A DNA stretch of 64,000 bases from NCBI RefSeq assembly GCF_000002075.1, contig NW_004798393.1:62551-126550 (forward strand), read 5' to 3'. The DNA is from Aplysia californica (lineage: Eukaryota > Mollusca > Gastropoda > Aplysiida > Aplysiidae). Positions 1 to 9,959 of the stretch are shown here, in pieces; the first letter of the stretch is position 1; every line of letters begins with the position of its first letter. The translations under genes and the position numbers were made by a program. Under the pieces are notes generated by a model, which had not been told where the DNA came from, searched no databases, and worked only from the letters and a program-made list of their open reading frames with translations.

Positions 1-319
1 GGGGGAGGGGGGAGGAATGGAGAAGACATGCAGATTAAAGAGATGAAAAGAAAAGAGGAGAATCCAGAGAAAGGAGGAAAACACACGTGGTGGGAGGAGA
101 GGCATGATTCAGAAGTCATTTACACTGATGTCATTGAACAATTTTTTTTGGTAATATAAACACATCTTCCTCCATTTTCCCCCTCATGGCGTTTTCAACC
201 ACATTAATTAAAAATTCATTTAGAGATAAACACATCGACACGACAATGGTCGTATAGTGCACAGGATGACGGAATAAACATAAACAACCGGGAAATGTGA
301 AATGGTAGCCCCCCTATAG

Positions 320-548
320 GTTTAACTCCCACTTCATCAACACTGTTAGTAAGTTAAGAGGCTGGACCTCCAAGTTTAATGTCCATCTCTGAAAGGACCG
401 AGCCAAAGAGGAAATTGGTATAATTTGAAATTCATTTAAAGTCCATTTCCCAAGGACACAATATTGGACCACGCTGAGGTTCTAACCCCCCAAACCTGGA
501 ATCTCACAATTGCAGGTCCGGTAGCCTAACCACTAGACTACCGACGCC
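320..548 (-). mobile_element. tRNA-derived SINE (family D-like head)
   Basis: Read on the minus strand from 548, the sequence begins with a tRNA-like head, GGCGTCGGTAGTCTAGTGG. It contains an A-box-like TAGTCTAGTGG and, about 40 bases on, a B-box-like GGTTAGAACC. The body runs on towards 320. No acceptor-stem pairing suggests a functional tRNA. I infer a SINE rather than a tRNA gene. Confidence 0.55.
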
Positions 549-559
549 ACAAACAACAT

Positions 560-770
560 GAGGGTGGTAAAAAGTAGGAGGTACCAGTGGCACCCTCCTC
601 CCATCTGGTGGTTTATCTCCTCACATATGAAACTTTTTGGGTCTGTTTGTTTTATTTTTTTGTTCGTTTGTAAAAAGTGAAGTATTTTGACCCAATAACA
701 GTCATTTAGTGCAGGGAACAAGTTAGACAGACACACAGTAACATGGGAGAGAAAGAAAAGAAACACCTAA
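560..770 (-). repeat. Interspersed repeat family C copy
   Basis: Read on the minus strand this is a diverged copy of a repeat whose core is GGTGGTTGGAGGGTGCC, then CTGGTAGGTCC, a T/C-rich stretch, and a block containing CACTAAATGACTGTTA. At least nine similar pieces occur in the window, nearly all in the same orientation. Confidence 0.5.
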
Positions 771-917
771 CAGAGGCCACCTCCTACTTTTTATTTTGTT
801 TCTCTTAAATAAGAAAAAACGCACCATCAAAATGACAGCAATTCAGAGCAAAATTAAAGAAATTTCACCTTTTGCCAACAGATGGAGCAGCAAATGTAGA
901 AACATCCTCTATCGCTT

Positions 918-1095
918 TAGTTTTGGTAAGAGTTTTACAAAGCTTGCAAAGCTAATAGGTCATATAGGTGCTGAAGATTAGAGGTGTTACTAGAGAGTTA
1001 CATACAACAACAAAAAAGGAGGAGGAGAGATAAGGAGGATAGATGTTTGATAGGAAAGAAGTAGCAAACCACACCAGAGACCCATCAACCACCCG
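918..1095 (-). mobile_element. SINE family A copy
   Basis: On the minus strand it starts with GGTGGTTGATGGGTCTCTGG, continues through a T/C-rich block (CTATCAAACATCTATCC) and GTAACTCTCTAGTAACACC, and ends with the family tail TATATGACCTATTAG...GTAAAACTCTTACC. The same order of blocks recurs at eight other places. Confidence 0.7.
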
Positions 1096-1863
1096 CATCC
1101 TCCATTACTGAACACAGCACAACAGACATACCACCATATAGCGGTTGAAGTAAAAAGTTGCCCCCCCCCCCCTTCTCCTATTTCAAACAGCTTGATCTAG
1201 TGAGCAACATCTGAGGTCATCATGAGGGTGACAGTGGGGTAGCAGGAACAAGACACAGCACACAGTGACTGTCATGATGTGAGAAGATGTCAGGAGTGAA
1301 AATAATTTTTGTCTATTGAATAGTCTGACGACAAAATGTGACTGAAACTAGTATTGTCGTATTTATAAAGGTGAGACATATTCCAGAGTCAACTTCTATC
1401 TCACAAAACACAGCTTTTTCCTCTTTAAAATAAAGAACTGCAGAAAGGGACACTTTTTTAACTTAACCTAACTCAACAAAAGTGATAGACCATTTTTGAC
1501 AAACTATCACATATCCTTTGCACACCAATCAAGTTGTTTCCTTGAGTCATGTGACTTTGCTTGTGGTCGACAAAAGTCTGTCAAAGGCTCTTTCCCTTCC
1601 TTGTTATTGCAATGTGGATATGTTACATTTTGTTAAAAATGTGTGGAGATCTCATCAATTGAAAGGATATGAATCCGACATACATTTCATAATAAACAAA
1701 TTTAATTTCAACTAAGCCTTACATCAGGTTCACTCTTATAAGGAAGTTGCTCATGATTATTCAGTGAATGGCTGAAGAAATGAAATCTTCATTTTTTCTC
1801 AAAAATGGAAAAACTGGATATGTCACGTTTTGTCGCATCATAAAACTGTTCATTTTCACTTAC

Positions 1864-2045
1864 TTGGGTCGTAGCGAATCTTGTAGATCTTGAGCAGGGC
1901 AGCTTCGGCTGCGTCAGCTGCGGCCAGCTTCTTGCTGCGGCCCGCACCCACGAACTCCTCGCCCTCCACCTCACAGCGCATAAAGTACTGACGTAGGTGG
2001 GGGATCCCCTCCATCTTGACAAACTCAAACTCCACTGGTTTTTTC
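1864..2045 (-). CDS. Exon encoding the dsRBD core
   Basis: The acceptor is ttttccag before GAAAAAACC and the donor is gtaagtga. The exon starts in phase 2, completing the CA left by the exon at 3679-3778 to read CAG AAA AAA CCA. It encodes about 60 residues covering nearly all of a dsRBD. An in-frame stop just after the donor (PSK-stop) shows that an unspliced reading would end there. Confidence 0.75.
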
Positions 2046-5000
2046 CTGGAAAAGGAAGACAGAAGCAATAGTGTACAGCTGAACAGAACCAAAACAGCCC
2101 ATGACAATATTTCACAAGGTACAAATTTGGACAATAAGTTTTGACTCCCCATCCTTCCCATTGGTATCATGCTGGGATATGGTGTGGATGGCCTTGGTTC
2201 AAATCCCTTATGCCGCATTCTTGAACTTGAGTTATTTGGGAAGTTCCCAAGGCTCTCCGTCCACTTGGCACAGAGGTCCTGCCTCCAACCACCCGTAGCT
2301 TTTTAAAAAAAAGAGGGCTACAACATGACCAAAGCCTTATGTTTGTTTAGGTAAAACAAAGAGAAGTACATTGCCACAAAAAGCATCATTTTGTGAGGGG
2401 AAAAAGAAAAATGAGGGACAGAGAAATAGAAACAATGGAGAGAAAAGAAAGATGCGCCAACCAGTGGCAATCTCCAACCACTTGTACAGTCAGAAAATAC
2501 CATAACTGCTTCAGTTTACAAGTACAGTCTAGCATGCATAATATAGAGAAATCAGTAGGATACAAAAATCTTTTCGTTATATACAAATTTCACAGTGTAC
2601 GTGTTTTGAACACAAAAAATATACATTATATATGGTCGCTTTTAAGGACAAGTGGGCTATCCCGAAAAATGCTGTTTTGAGAAAATCAAAGGTAAAGTTT
2701 TCGCCCCTTGTTCAGTTTCATTAAAAGACAAGGGGAATTTTCTCTATAACCAAACAAATATACACACCAATGAAACCAAACTACTGCTATAGGTAGGGCA
2801 ACGCTCATTTTTTGTGTAGGTCAAGCTTTCTGGAAACCCCTGAAATCCGGGTTAGCCCGCTTGTTCTTAAAGCAACCATATGAATGTAAAAAAAATTATT
2901 GGGGACCTGAAAATGAAAATCTGTTCGGTATGTGCATGTTTCACTGTGTGTGTTCACTATGTGCATGTTTCACTTTCTCTGTGTTCGCTATGTGCATGTT
3001 TCACTTTCTGTATGTTCCCTATGTGCATGTTTCACTGTGTGTGTTCACTATGTGCATGTTTCACTGTGTGTGTTCCCTATGTGCATGTTTCACTGCGTGT
3101 GTTCGCTATGTGCATGTTTCACTGTGTGTGTTCCCTATGTGCATGTTTCACTGTGTGTGTGTTCCCTATGTGCATGTTTCACTGTGTGTGTGTTCACTGT
3201 GTGCATGTTTCACTGCGTGTGTTCGCTATGTGCATGTTTCACTGCGTGTGTGTTGCCTATGTGCATGTTTCACTGTGTGTGTGTTCCCTATGAGCATGTT
3301 TCACTATGTGTGTGTTCCCTATGAGCATGTTTCACTGTGTGTGTGTGCTAAGTGCATGTTTCACTATGTGTGCATTCACTACGTGCATGTCTCACTATGT
3401 GTGTGTGCATGTCTCACTATGTGTGTGCTTGCTATGTGAATGCTAGACTGCAACAAATTAATTCCACAATCTCATGTTACCTTGGTGTGGGTTAAAATTA
3501 GCACAGCAACACAAAAAAAGGCCATATAGAGCACAGAAAAAATAAGACAAACAAACAGAATCAACAGAGGGGAAAAAAAGAGCTAGGACCTACCAGAGGC
3601 ACCCTCCAACCACCCGTAGCTTTTTTTAAAAAAAGAGGGCAACAAAGACTACCACAATGTACAGACAGAAGTACTCACTGCATTTCGTTGAGCTTCAGTC
3701 GTGGATGTATGCCACACACGGTCACGCCTTCCTCAAACAGTGCTGTCACCTCCGACTTCCCTGCCCACGACGTACTCTCTGTAAAAAAAATAATAAATAA
3801 GCTCAGACTATACGAAGAAAGAACTTAGTCCTTGAGTCTTGAGAAATCAAGTTTAGAAAGGCATATCAATATGTAAGGCACCATGGTGAAATCAGACCCT
3901 TGTCAAAATCATCATAATGAAATCAAAGAAACCAGAATTTTTCTAGGTGTTCGGCGATTTTCTCAAATTTTCTTTTTTTGGGGGGTTCAACATCTTTCAT
4001 GTCCAGTTAGAAATACATTTCTGTGTTGAATTTTCCCGAAAACTGTTGATTAATGGTACACAAAAAGTAAATTTTTCAGTTTCCAAGGACTCTCGAGCTA
4101 TGGAAGTCACCAAACTTTGTTGGCAGCCATTTTCTTGCTAATTTTACTGCTGAAACCAGGTGACCCCCACAAGGTAAACTGACAGAAACTATTATTGAGA
4201 GAATGAGTTTGAACTTAAGTAAAAAGAAGCACATACATCAAATAACTGCTATTTAGTGAGGGGGGGAGAGGGGATGGGGAGAGGAACAACCAAGGGGAAA
4301 GAAAAGAAGCAGGACCTAAGAACTGTACCCTCCAACCACCCAAAATTGAGGGAAAAAAAAGTAAACTTGCAAGTAACACCTTCCAACCACTCATTATTAT
4401 GGAAACAAAAAGCAGCAGGACCGTCCAGTGACACCCACCAACCACCTGCAGACTCCTCTAAAAAAATATTAAGCTCAAGGCTTGAAAAAGACAGAATATT
4501 GTTTAAGTTGATTATAATTTTTTTAATGAATGCAAAAGCCTCATATATGATGAAGAGCTTAAAGATTACACAAGAGACATCAGTAAGGTCAGCTCCGTGC
4601 CTGAGTTCTGTTCCAAAAGGAGCAAAACCACAGTTGATTGATTTTTTCATATTGACAAATCTGACATTAAATTATATTTGATTGAAGTTTCCTCGAATGG
4701 ATCCTCATTTTTCTTTAGACACGCGGTAATCGCAAGTTTGTAGTTTTAGTAAGAGTTTTACAGAACTTGAAACACAAATAAATCAGTTAATTATCAAAGA
4801 TTAGAGATGTTACAAAGCATGGAAAATAGAATGAACAGAAGGAGGAGAGATAAGGACAATAGACGCTCAATCACAAAGAAGGAACAAACCACACCAGAGC
4901 ACCTGCCAACCACCAACTATTTAGCAATCACACCAACAACCATCACAGACTCAGCTGAAGGTCATGGCGCAACTCCTACCCGCCACAACCTCTCTCTCAT

Positions 5001-5724
5001 ACATACACTACCATCTTTCCTCCATTTCTCACATACTGTGACTTCTGTCCTGCTCTCTTCTAATCTGTTTTACCCGATGGTATGGTCACGGGAAAAGTAA
5101 GAGAAAACGTAGCTTTTCCCAAAAGACATAGGTTTTTTAAAAGATTTTCTTACCCGACGTCTGGGCTCCATCTGCCTCAGTATTCTCCTCCTTCATCCCC
5201 TAAAACAATTTTGTAGATGAGAAAAGAGGATAAAAAACAACTGATCAAGGTGTTAATCATTATCAGCGATTCTACACACCTTCATACATCTCTTTTTGTT
5301 TTAGTAAGTTTTACGGCACTTGCAACACAATAAGGTCCTATAAGTGCCAAAGAATAGATGTGTTACAAGAGAGTAACATAGTACACAAAAAAGAAGGAGG
5401 AGAGATTAGGACAATAGATGTTTGATAGGAAAGAAGGAGCAAACCACACCAGAGCGCCCACTAACCACCCACTTGTGCATACATCAAAGTTAATTTCATT
5501 ACAATTTCTCTGCACATTGACTATAAGTTCAAATATCATTAGAGTCATACACCAATGTTTCCAACATCAGAAATAATATGTTCAGTATCATTCAGCTCAC
5601 ATGAAGTGGGTGTGTAAAATAGATAGATATATGTAGTTGGCAACATCACAAACACACTCCAACACATACATGCAGACACGCACACACGCGCACACACACT
5701 CACATACACACCTCATACAAAACA

Positions 5725-5796
<72 letters not shown>

Positions 5797-5877
5797 ACTA
5801 ACTACAAACCTTTGCACCAGTCTTGTCAACATACGCGTAGATCGTACTGTCACCAGGGGGCGCTTCCCACGTACCCG
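1864..5877 (-). CDS. dsRNA-binding-domain protein, four internal exons (partial gene)
   Basis: Four exons can be joined on the minus strand: 5810-5877, 5154-5199, 3679-3778 and 1864-2045. All have AG acceptors and GT donors and their phases fit (68, 46, 100 and 182 nt). The last exon carries a double-stranded-RNA-binding domain: an opening helix around HPRLKLNE, a strand region VEFEFVKMEG, IPHLRQYFM, and the typical closing helix GAGRSKKLAAADAAEAAL. In this fold the GRSKK-AA-AAL segment contacts the RNA phosphate backbone. The exon ends at a strong donor (CCCAA|gtaagt), so the reading frame continues below position 1864. The domain could belong to an ADAR, ILF3/STRBP or another dsRBD family, and neither catalytic nor DZF parts are seen. 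The upstream linker (TWEAPPGDSTIYAYVDKTG, then Ser/Glu-rich) was not recognised. Neither the start codon nor the end of the gene was found. Its introns hold at least eight SINE pieces and a minisatellite. Confidence 0.72.
2275..2470 (-). repeat. Interspersed repeat family C copy
   Basis: Contains CCTGCCTCCAACCACCCGTAGC at its left side, followed by a block with AGAGAAGTACATTGCC and a purine-rich run. A second partial core (GGCAATCTCCAACCACTTG) follows at about 2467. Same orientation as its neighbours, diverged. Confidence 0.45.
2925..3440. repeat. 30-bp minisatellite in an intron
   Basis: About 17 head-to-tail copies of a unit like TATGTGCATGTTTCACTGTG followed by TGTGTTCCC, 28-31 bases long. 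The unit is usually close to a multiple of three and lacks stops, so three plus-strand frames stay open and encode Cys/Val/His-rich strings. I read these as artefacts, not proteins. The array lies in the intron between the dsRBD gene exons at 3679-3778 and 1864-2045. Confidence 0.85.
3500..3640 (-). repeat. Interspersed repeat family C copy
   Basis: A clear copy: AGGACCTACCAGAGGCACCC followed by TCCAACCACCCGTAGC (plus-strand view) and the upstream GCACAGAAAAAATAAGACAA block. It sits 40 bp from a dsRBD exon. Confidence 0.6.
3925..4168. repeat. Dispersed repeat, about 240 bp (family E), copy 1
   Basis: A copy in the same orientation lies at 30690-30935. Shared blocks, in order, include GAATTTTTCTAG/GAATTTTTATAG, CATCTTTCATG/CGTTCATGCC, AGAAATACATTT/GAACACATTT, AAAAGTAAATTTT/AAAATGTAAATTTT, CTCTCGAGCTA/CTCTCAAGCTA, GGCAGCCATTTTCTTGCTAA against GCGGCCATTTTTTCACTAA, and GAAACCAGGTGACCCCCAC against GAAACCTGGTGACCCCCAC. 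No coding potential or terminal repeats were seen. Confidence 0.6.
4250..4450 (-). repeat. Interspersed repeat family C, two partial copies
   Basis: Two cores lie close together: AAGAACTGTACCCTCCAACC at about 4317 and CCGTCCAGTGACACCCACC at about 4420. Each is joined to A-rich sequence, in the orientation of the other family C pieces. Confidence 0.5.
4740..4912 (-). mobile_element. SINE family A copy
   Basis: Plus-strand view: TAGTAAGAGTTTTACAGAAC tail, then AATTATCAAAGATTAGAG, GGAGGAGAGATAAGGACAAT, and ending ACCAGAGCACCTGCCAACCA. Lies in an intron of the dsRBD gene. Confidence 0.7.
5295..5468 (-). mobile_element. SINE family A copy
   Basis: Tail TTTTACGGCACTTGCAACAC, AATAAGGTCCTATAAGTGCC, GTTACAAGAGAGTAACATAG, and end ACACCAGAGCGCCCACTAAC in plus-strand view. 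One of the better preserved copies. Confidence 0.75.
5715..5798. repeat. (CA)n microsatellite
   Basis: Nearly pure CA dinucleotides, about 40 units, with one CAAACA interruption near 5781. It abuts the splice donor side of the dsRBD gene exon at 5810. Confidence 0.95.
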
Positions 5878-5924
5878 CTGCGGAAAAAGTAGAGGTCGCT
5901 GTCTTAGTAAAGGGGAGCACATTG

Positions 5925-6035
5925 CTACAAGAAATAACAGTCAAAAGTGCCACAAAAAAGCAAGCCTCGTGGACAGAAATAACGGGGAAGAGCCAAGACG
6001 TAGGAGCTACCCGTAGCACCCTTCAGCCACCCCTA
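5925..6035 (-). repeat. Interspersed repeat family C copy
   Basis: Contains AGCTACCCGTAGCACCC and TTCAGCCACCCCTAAG. The preceding CAGTCAAAAGTGCCACAAAA block matches the family's far end. Confidence 0.5.
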
Positions 6036-6189
6036 AGTAAAAGTCAAAGGCCATACTATTATATCCGAATAACGTAGGTATCCAAAACGTGAGCGAAAAG
6101 CCAACACGACTCTCGGCGGAGAACTTCACTCCCACACTTCACAATAGTGTGCGGCCATATAATATGTATCAAGGAGCAAACTGTAGTCC

Positions 6190-6315
6190 TTCATCGACAC
6201 AGTAACGGTCGTATTATAGTGCAGAGAAAATGTAAGACAAATAGACCGAAACAATAGGTGGAAAGGGGGGAAAAATAGGGCCTACCAGCGGCGCCCTTCA
6301 ATTAAGTTCAACCAC
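6190..6315 (-). repeat. Interspersed repeat family C copy
   Basis: GACACAGTAACGGTCGTATT, GTGCAGAGAAAATGTAAGAC, then GGCCTACCAGCGGCGCCC (plus-strand view). A good match to the family order. Confidence 0.6.
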
Positions 6316-6317
6316 CC

Positions 6318-6475
6318 GCTTATTTACTTGAGTTCCCAGACTGAGAGGCGTACGACGACCTAGCAGAAAGACCAAGATACTCGATAAAAATTCTCCACTC
6401 AAGGAAATCGAACTCGTTTCTTCTCTGTGTGAAGACGAGGTGCCTAATCGCTACACAACAGACCCAGTATATATA
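6318..6475 (-). mobile_element. tRNA-derived SINE family D copy
   Basis: Minus-strand head GTCTGTTGTGTAGCGATTAG with a B-box-like GAGTTCGATTTCC some 40 bases later, as in a tRNA. The body continues with TTGAGTGGAGAATTTTTATC. A second copy in the same orientation lies at 32245-32412. Confidence 0.55.
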
Positions 6476-6679
6476 TATATATATTATATATTGGAGAAAG
6501 CCTTTACAAATATCTTGTTTGTTCCGTGAACAAGGTAAGACCATACAGGCGAAGTACGTATGTAAGTAATAATTTTTCTTATTATTATCCGTAATGATGG
6601 TGGAAACGAGAGCAGAAGATTTACGATTCCATCGACACAATTTGGATCATCTGGATGGCGCCACCTGCATCTGAGATGC

Positions 6680-6749
<70 letters not shown>

Positions 6750-6798
6750 AAGAGAGAGAGGGGGAGGGGGAGAAAGAGAGAAGGAGAGAGAGAGAAGG

Positions 6799-6831
<33 letters not shown>

Positions 6832-6842
6832 TGGGAGAGAGA
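6680..6842. repeat. Compound (CA)n-(GA)n microsatellite
   Basis: About 32 CA units (6680-6745) pass into GA-rich sequence with G runs (6748-6842). Several open frames across it are low-complexity artefacts. Confidence 0.95.
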
Positions 6843-7554
6843 ATATAAGCCAATCCACCGCTGAGGTGCAGCCAGTGAGGAAATAACCAAGAGCAGTGAG
6901 TAAAACTTGGCTCTGCGGGTTCAGCTTACACCCCGTCCTGAATACCTAACATGACGATTAAATATAATGTATAGTTAGTATAAAAGTCAAATGAAGTTGA
7001 CGTGTAAAAAGGCAGAACCCAATGAAAATAAAGAAGACAGCGAATCTGTGAAATACCATGACAATAAGACACACACACACACACACATAACAGATTTCAA
7101 TAAAATGCATGACAGCAACACACGAAAATCAAGAAGCGATCGAGCGTAAAATGTAAAACAGAAGGTACGTAGACTGGCAGAAAGAATTAACTACATCTAA
7201 TAAACAAGTGTCAGAAGTGATCACAACAATACAACAGGGCAAGGAAGTGAACTCGGTCTGCGCGGCGTGAGGTGGGGGAAACAGGCAGGTCTCGGGAGGG
7301 ACGGCTTCACCAGACAAACATTCAATAATCCAAACACTGAAATTTCGAAATTTCAACTTCTTATTGTTGTTATTTTTTTGTTTTGTTTTGTTTTGTTTAT
7401 TTGTTTCGTTTTTGTTTTGGATCTTCAACTTTTAACCAAGCCATGCAGTCCCGGTAAAAGTACAGTTGCTACCCCCCCTCGTACCCCACTCTTCCTAACG
7501 TTTCCTTCCCATTTTGAACAGATTCACCTCGTGCGCAGATCCGAGGCTACCGCG

Positions 7555-7571
7555 GGGGGGGGGGGGGGGGG
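7555..7571. repeat. Poly-G tract
   Basis: Seventeen or so consecutive G. Similar poly-C or poly-G runs occur at about 16379, 31371, 35584, 38028, 46040, 55719 and 59417. Their lengths are likely to be unreliable in the assembly. Confidence 0.9.
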
Positions 7572-7599
7572 TCACAGTGCGGTTGGTGATATGGCTTAA

Positions 7600-8770
7600 A
7601 GGAACAGGAAACAGTGGGCTGTAATCCTTGTGATGTGAAGCGAAGACACGGGGGGTTACACTTTACTTTTACTGAAGTTAACGCTCGGAACTGAGAAGCT
7701 CACAAACATCATTACCGTACATTGTATTGTTCCCGCTCCAGTGGCGTAGTGATTATAAGAGAGTTCAGATTGAAGAGTAAATCCAAGCAAGTGTCGGTGA
7801 CACGGGGATCAGATGGGTGGTCACTGATGACAATCCTAGCTGGAAAAAAGACCCAGGGCGTTGCACAGCGGCGACAAGCAATGTCATGATTGTAAAATTG
7901 TTCTGCATTGCTGTAATTGTGTATTTATGTAGGCCTATATACTATATGTATAATGTGTGTTTATTCATAACTATGTATTTATGTACATATATATTTATAT
8001 GTTTGCCATTGAAAACAAAATTGCCCTTTTGGAATCAATATTATTATTAAGATTGTAATGTAGGATTAAATCAAACTGCAGAACGTAGATAATGTGCTGC
8101 TGTATAAATGTGATTATTATTATTTATTATTATCATGTATGTACATTTCACGAGGTTCAGCCAAACCGTGTTCTGGGAGAAAGGACAAAGCTTATAACGG
8201 AGACTGCCCACTGTACACTACAGCCAATATATGCTGCTAATTTCACAAGCTATTATTGCTTCTTCTTCACCTTGACGGAGGTTTTATCAAGGGCGTATAA
8301 CTAATAAGACGCAGAGACGAGTCCAAAAGGCTCCAACGGAATATTAAGATTTGCAATTCAAAGACTGACAGCTATGCATTCACGAAAGATTTCAAAGACA
8401 GCTTAGTTAAACAGGGCGAATATTATTGTAACAGTTCAAGTATCACTTTGTAAGATTGCAAGTGTTATACATGATGTGTGTAGGTCCTACACACGTGCAT
8501 GATGAATTTGATTGTTCCTCACTCTTTCGAGGTCAATTTATCTGACACAGACTAGAGCATAAAACCCTATTCGGACAGACTTACCAACGATGTGAAATTG
8601 TATCAGTGAGAGCTGGCAATGTAGGACAGTGCATTGTGTGGAACTATACCAGCAGTAGAGCTAGAGTGCTCACCACTGCCACTTGTTGAACGGCAGAAAA
8701 TGACATCTCAATCTACAAATATGCACGCAAACACACATACGCTACAGCTGGTACAGTCTAAGCACACAAA
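7600..8770. other. No gene recognised
   Basis: Mixed-composition DNA with short ORFs only. No splice-consistent coding segment, repeat copy or RNA gene was recognised here. It could contain the promoter or first exon of the dsRBD gene, but nothing identifies it. Confidence 0.5.
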
Positions 8771-8772
8771 CA

Positions 8773-8774
8773 CA

Positions 8775-8828
<54 letters not shown>
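8773..8828. repeat. (CT)n microsatellite
   Basis: About 27 uninterrupted CT units. Confidence 0.95.
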
Positions 8829-8829
<1 letters not shown>

Positions 8830-8830
<1 letters not shown>

Positions 8831-9665
8831 CGTGCACGCAGTCACAAGGAGTTCAAGTGAAGAGAAAAAAAACAAAAAACAAATGATAAACAAATATATA
8901 TTGATAAGATCAGACAGTGGAAGGGTGTGAGTGAGAGGCACAGACTGCACCGCTCAAAGGTCATCAAGAGGTCATCTCTCTCAGGGTCCTTCACTCCTGC
9001 ACAACCGCCTCACAGCCCTTTAGCAAACGTCTCAGAGCTGCACCACACTCGGGTGCCTTTGAACCACTCGACACAAAGTACATCTGCTGACGATTGGGAC
9101 ACATAAAAGCTATCTTAAAATGAGGTTTCCCAAAGTTAATGAACTGACATATTTCCTTTGAAAACGATACTTCATATAGATATAATACATGTGTAAATTG
9201 TATTTCATAGCTTCTGTTTCCTCAAAAAGCTAATATTATCGGATCAGAAAGTCAAGGCTACCACAACATTACAACTAGTTTCGTTGGTACTTGAAACGAA
9301 CTTTTGAGTATTGAACTTTGACTTTAGCATAACACAGACTGCCGTTTTCACCTCTGACTGGAGAGATAGATCATGCCTTTTCCTTTCCAATATTTTTTTT
9401 TTTTTCAATCACAAAATATCATTCAAACTTTCTACATGAACATTTTTTCTCTAAGAGTGGAATGCAAGCAGTTAATTTTTAAAATATTTTGACTTCTAAA
9501 ATCACCAAAGAAAGACCAAGACAGAAACTATCTATGTACTTCTGCATCCTGATAATCTTTTTAAGAAAAAAAACTTTCATTATAAACTCTTTTGTGGATA
9601 GATCTATTTTATCTACCCTGATGCATGTACCATTCTCTAAAATTGTCGCTGGTTCAAAAGCACCC
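8830..9665. other. No gene recognised
   Basis: AT-rich sequence without a convincing ORF or recognisable repeat. Confidence 0.5.
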
Positions 9666-9667
9666 GA

Positions 9668-9955
9668 TGCATGAACAGTCCAGACAGTGCAGGATCTGGG
9701 CGTCAAGGTCTGGTTATCCCAGGACGGAGCCCACAAGTCACGTGACTGCATTGATGCAATCTGCTCCAGCATCGAGACATTTCAGTCTCGGGTCTTACCG
9801 CAGCCGGCCCAGCCTCTACTGGGAGAACCTTACGGGCCACAAACACCCCACGCAGGGAGTTAAACCCAGGCCAGTGCAACAATTCTAGCCTTGCTAGCCT
9901 CCCGCCCATCCGGGCCTTTCCTCCGGGCCATGGCTCTGAATGGGGCAACCTTCAG
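9668..9955. other. GC-rich patch of unknown nature
   Basis: This segment is clearly richer in G+C than the AT-rich DNA on both sides. It contains CACGTGACTGCATTGATGCA, TTAAACCCAGGCCAGTGC and CGGGCCTTTCCTCCGGGCC. Open frames of 81-97 codons cross it on both strands, but none was recognised and no splice-site pair frames them. It could be an old repeat or a lone exon. Confidence 0.4.
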
Positions 9956-9959
9956 AGCA

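Noticed and set aside
1856-2218. 120-codon ORF taken as a complete protein
   Set aside because: Its first part is intron. The acceptor at 2046 and the phase fit with the exon at 3679-3778 show that only 1864-2045 is coding.
3000-3400. CRISPR-like spacing of repeats
   Set aside because: The units are contiguous with no unique spacers; it is a tandem minisatellite in animal DNA.
2861-3439. Overlapping Cys/His/Val-rich ORFs of 130-192 codons
   Set aside because: They follow exactly the 30-bp minisatellite and exist in all three frames, so they are repeat artefacts.
6484-6890. ORFs rich in Ser/Leu and Cys/Val on the minus strand, and His/Thr on the plus strand
   Set aside because: Translations of the (CA)n-(GA)n microsatellite.
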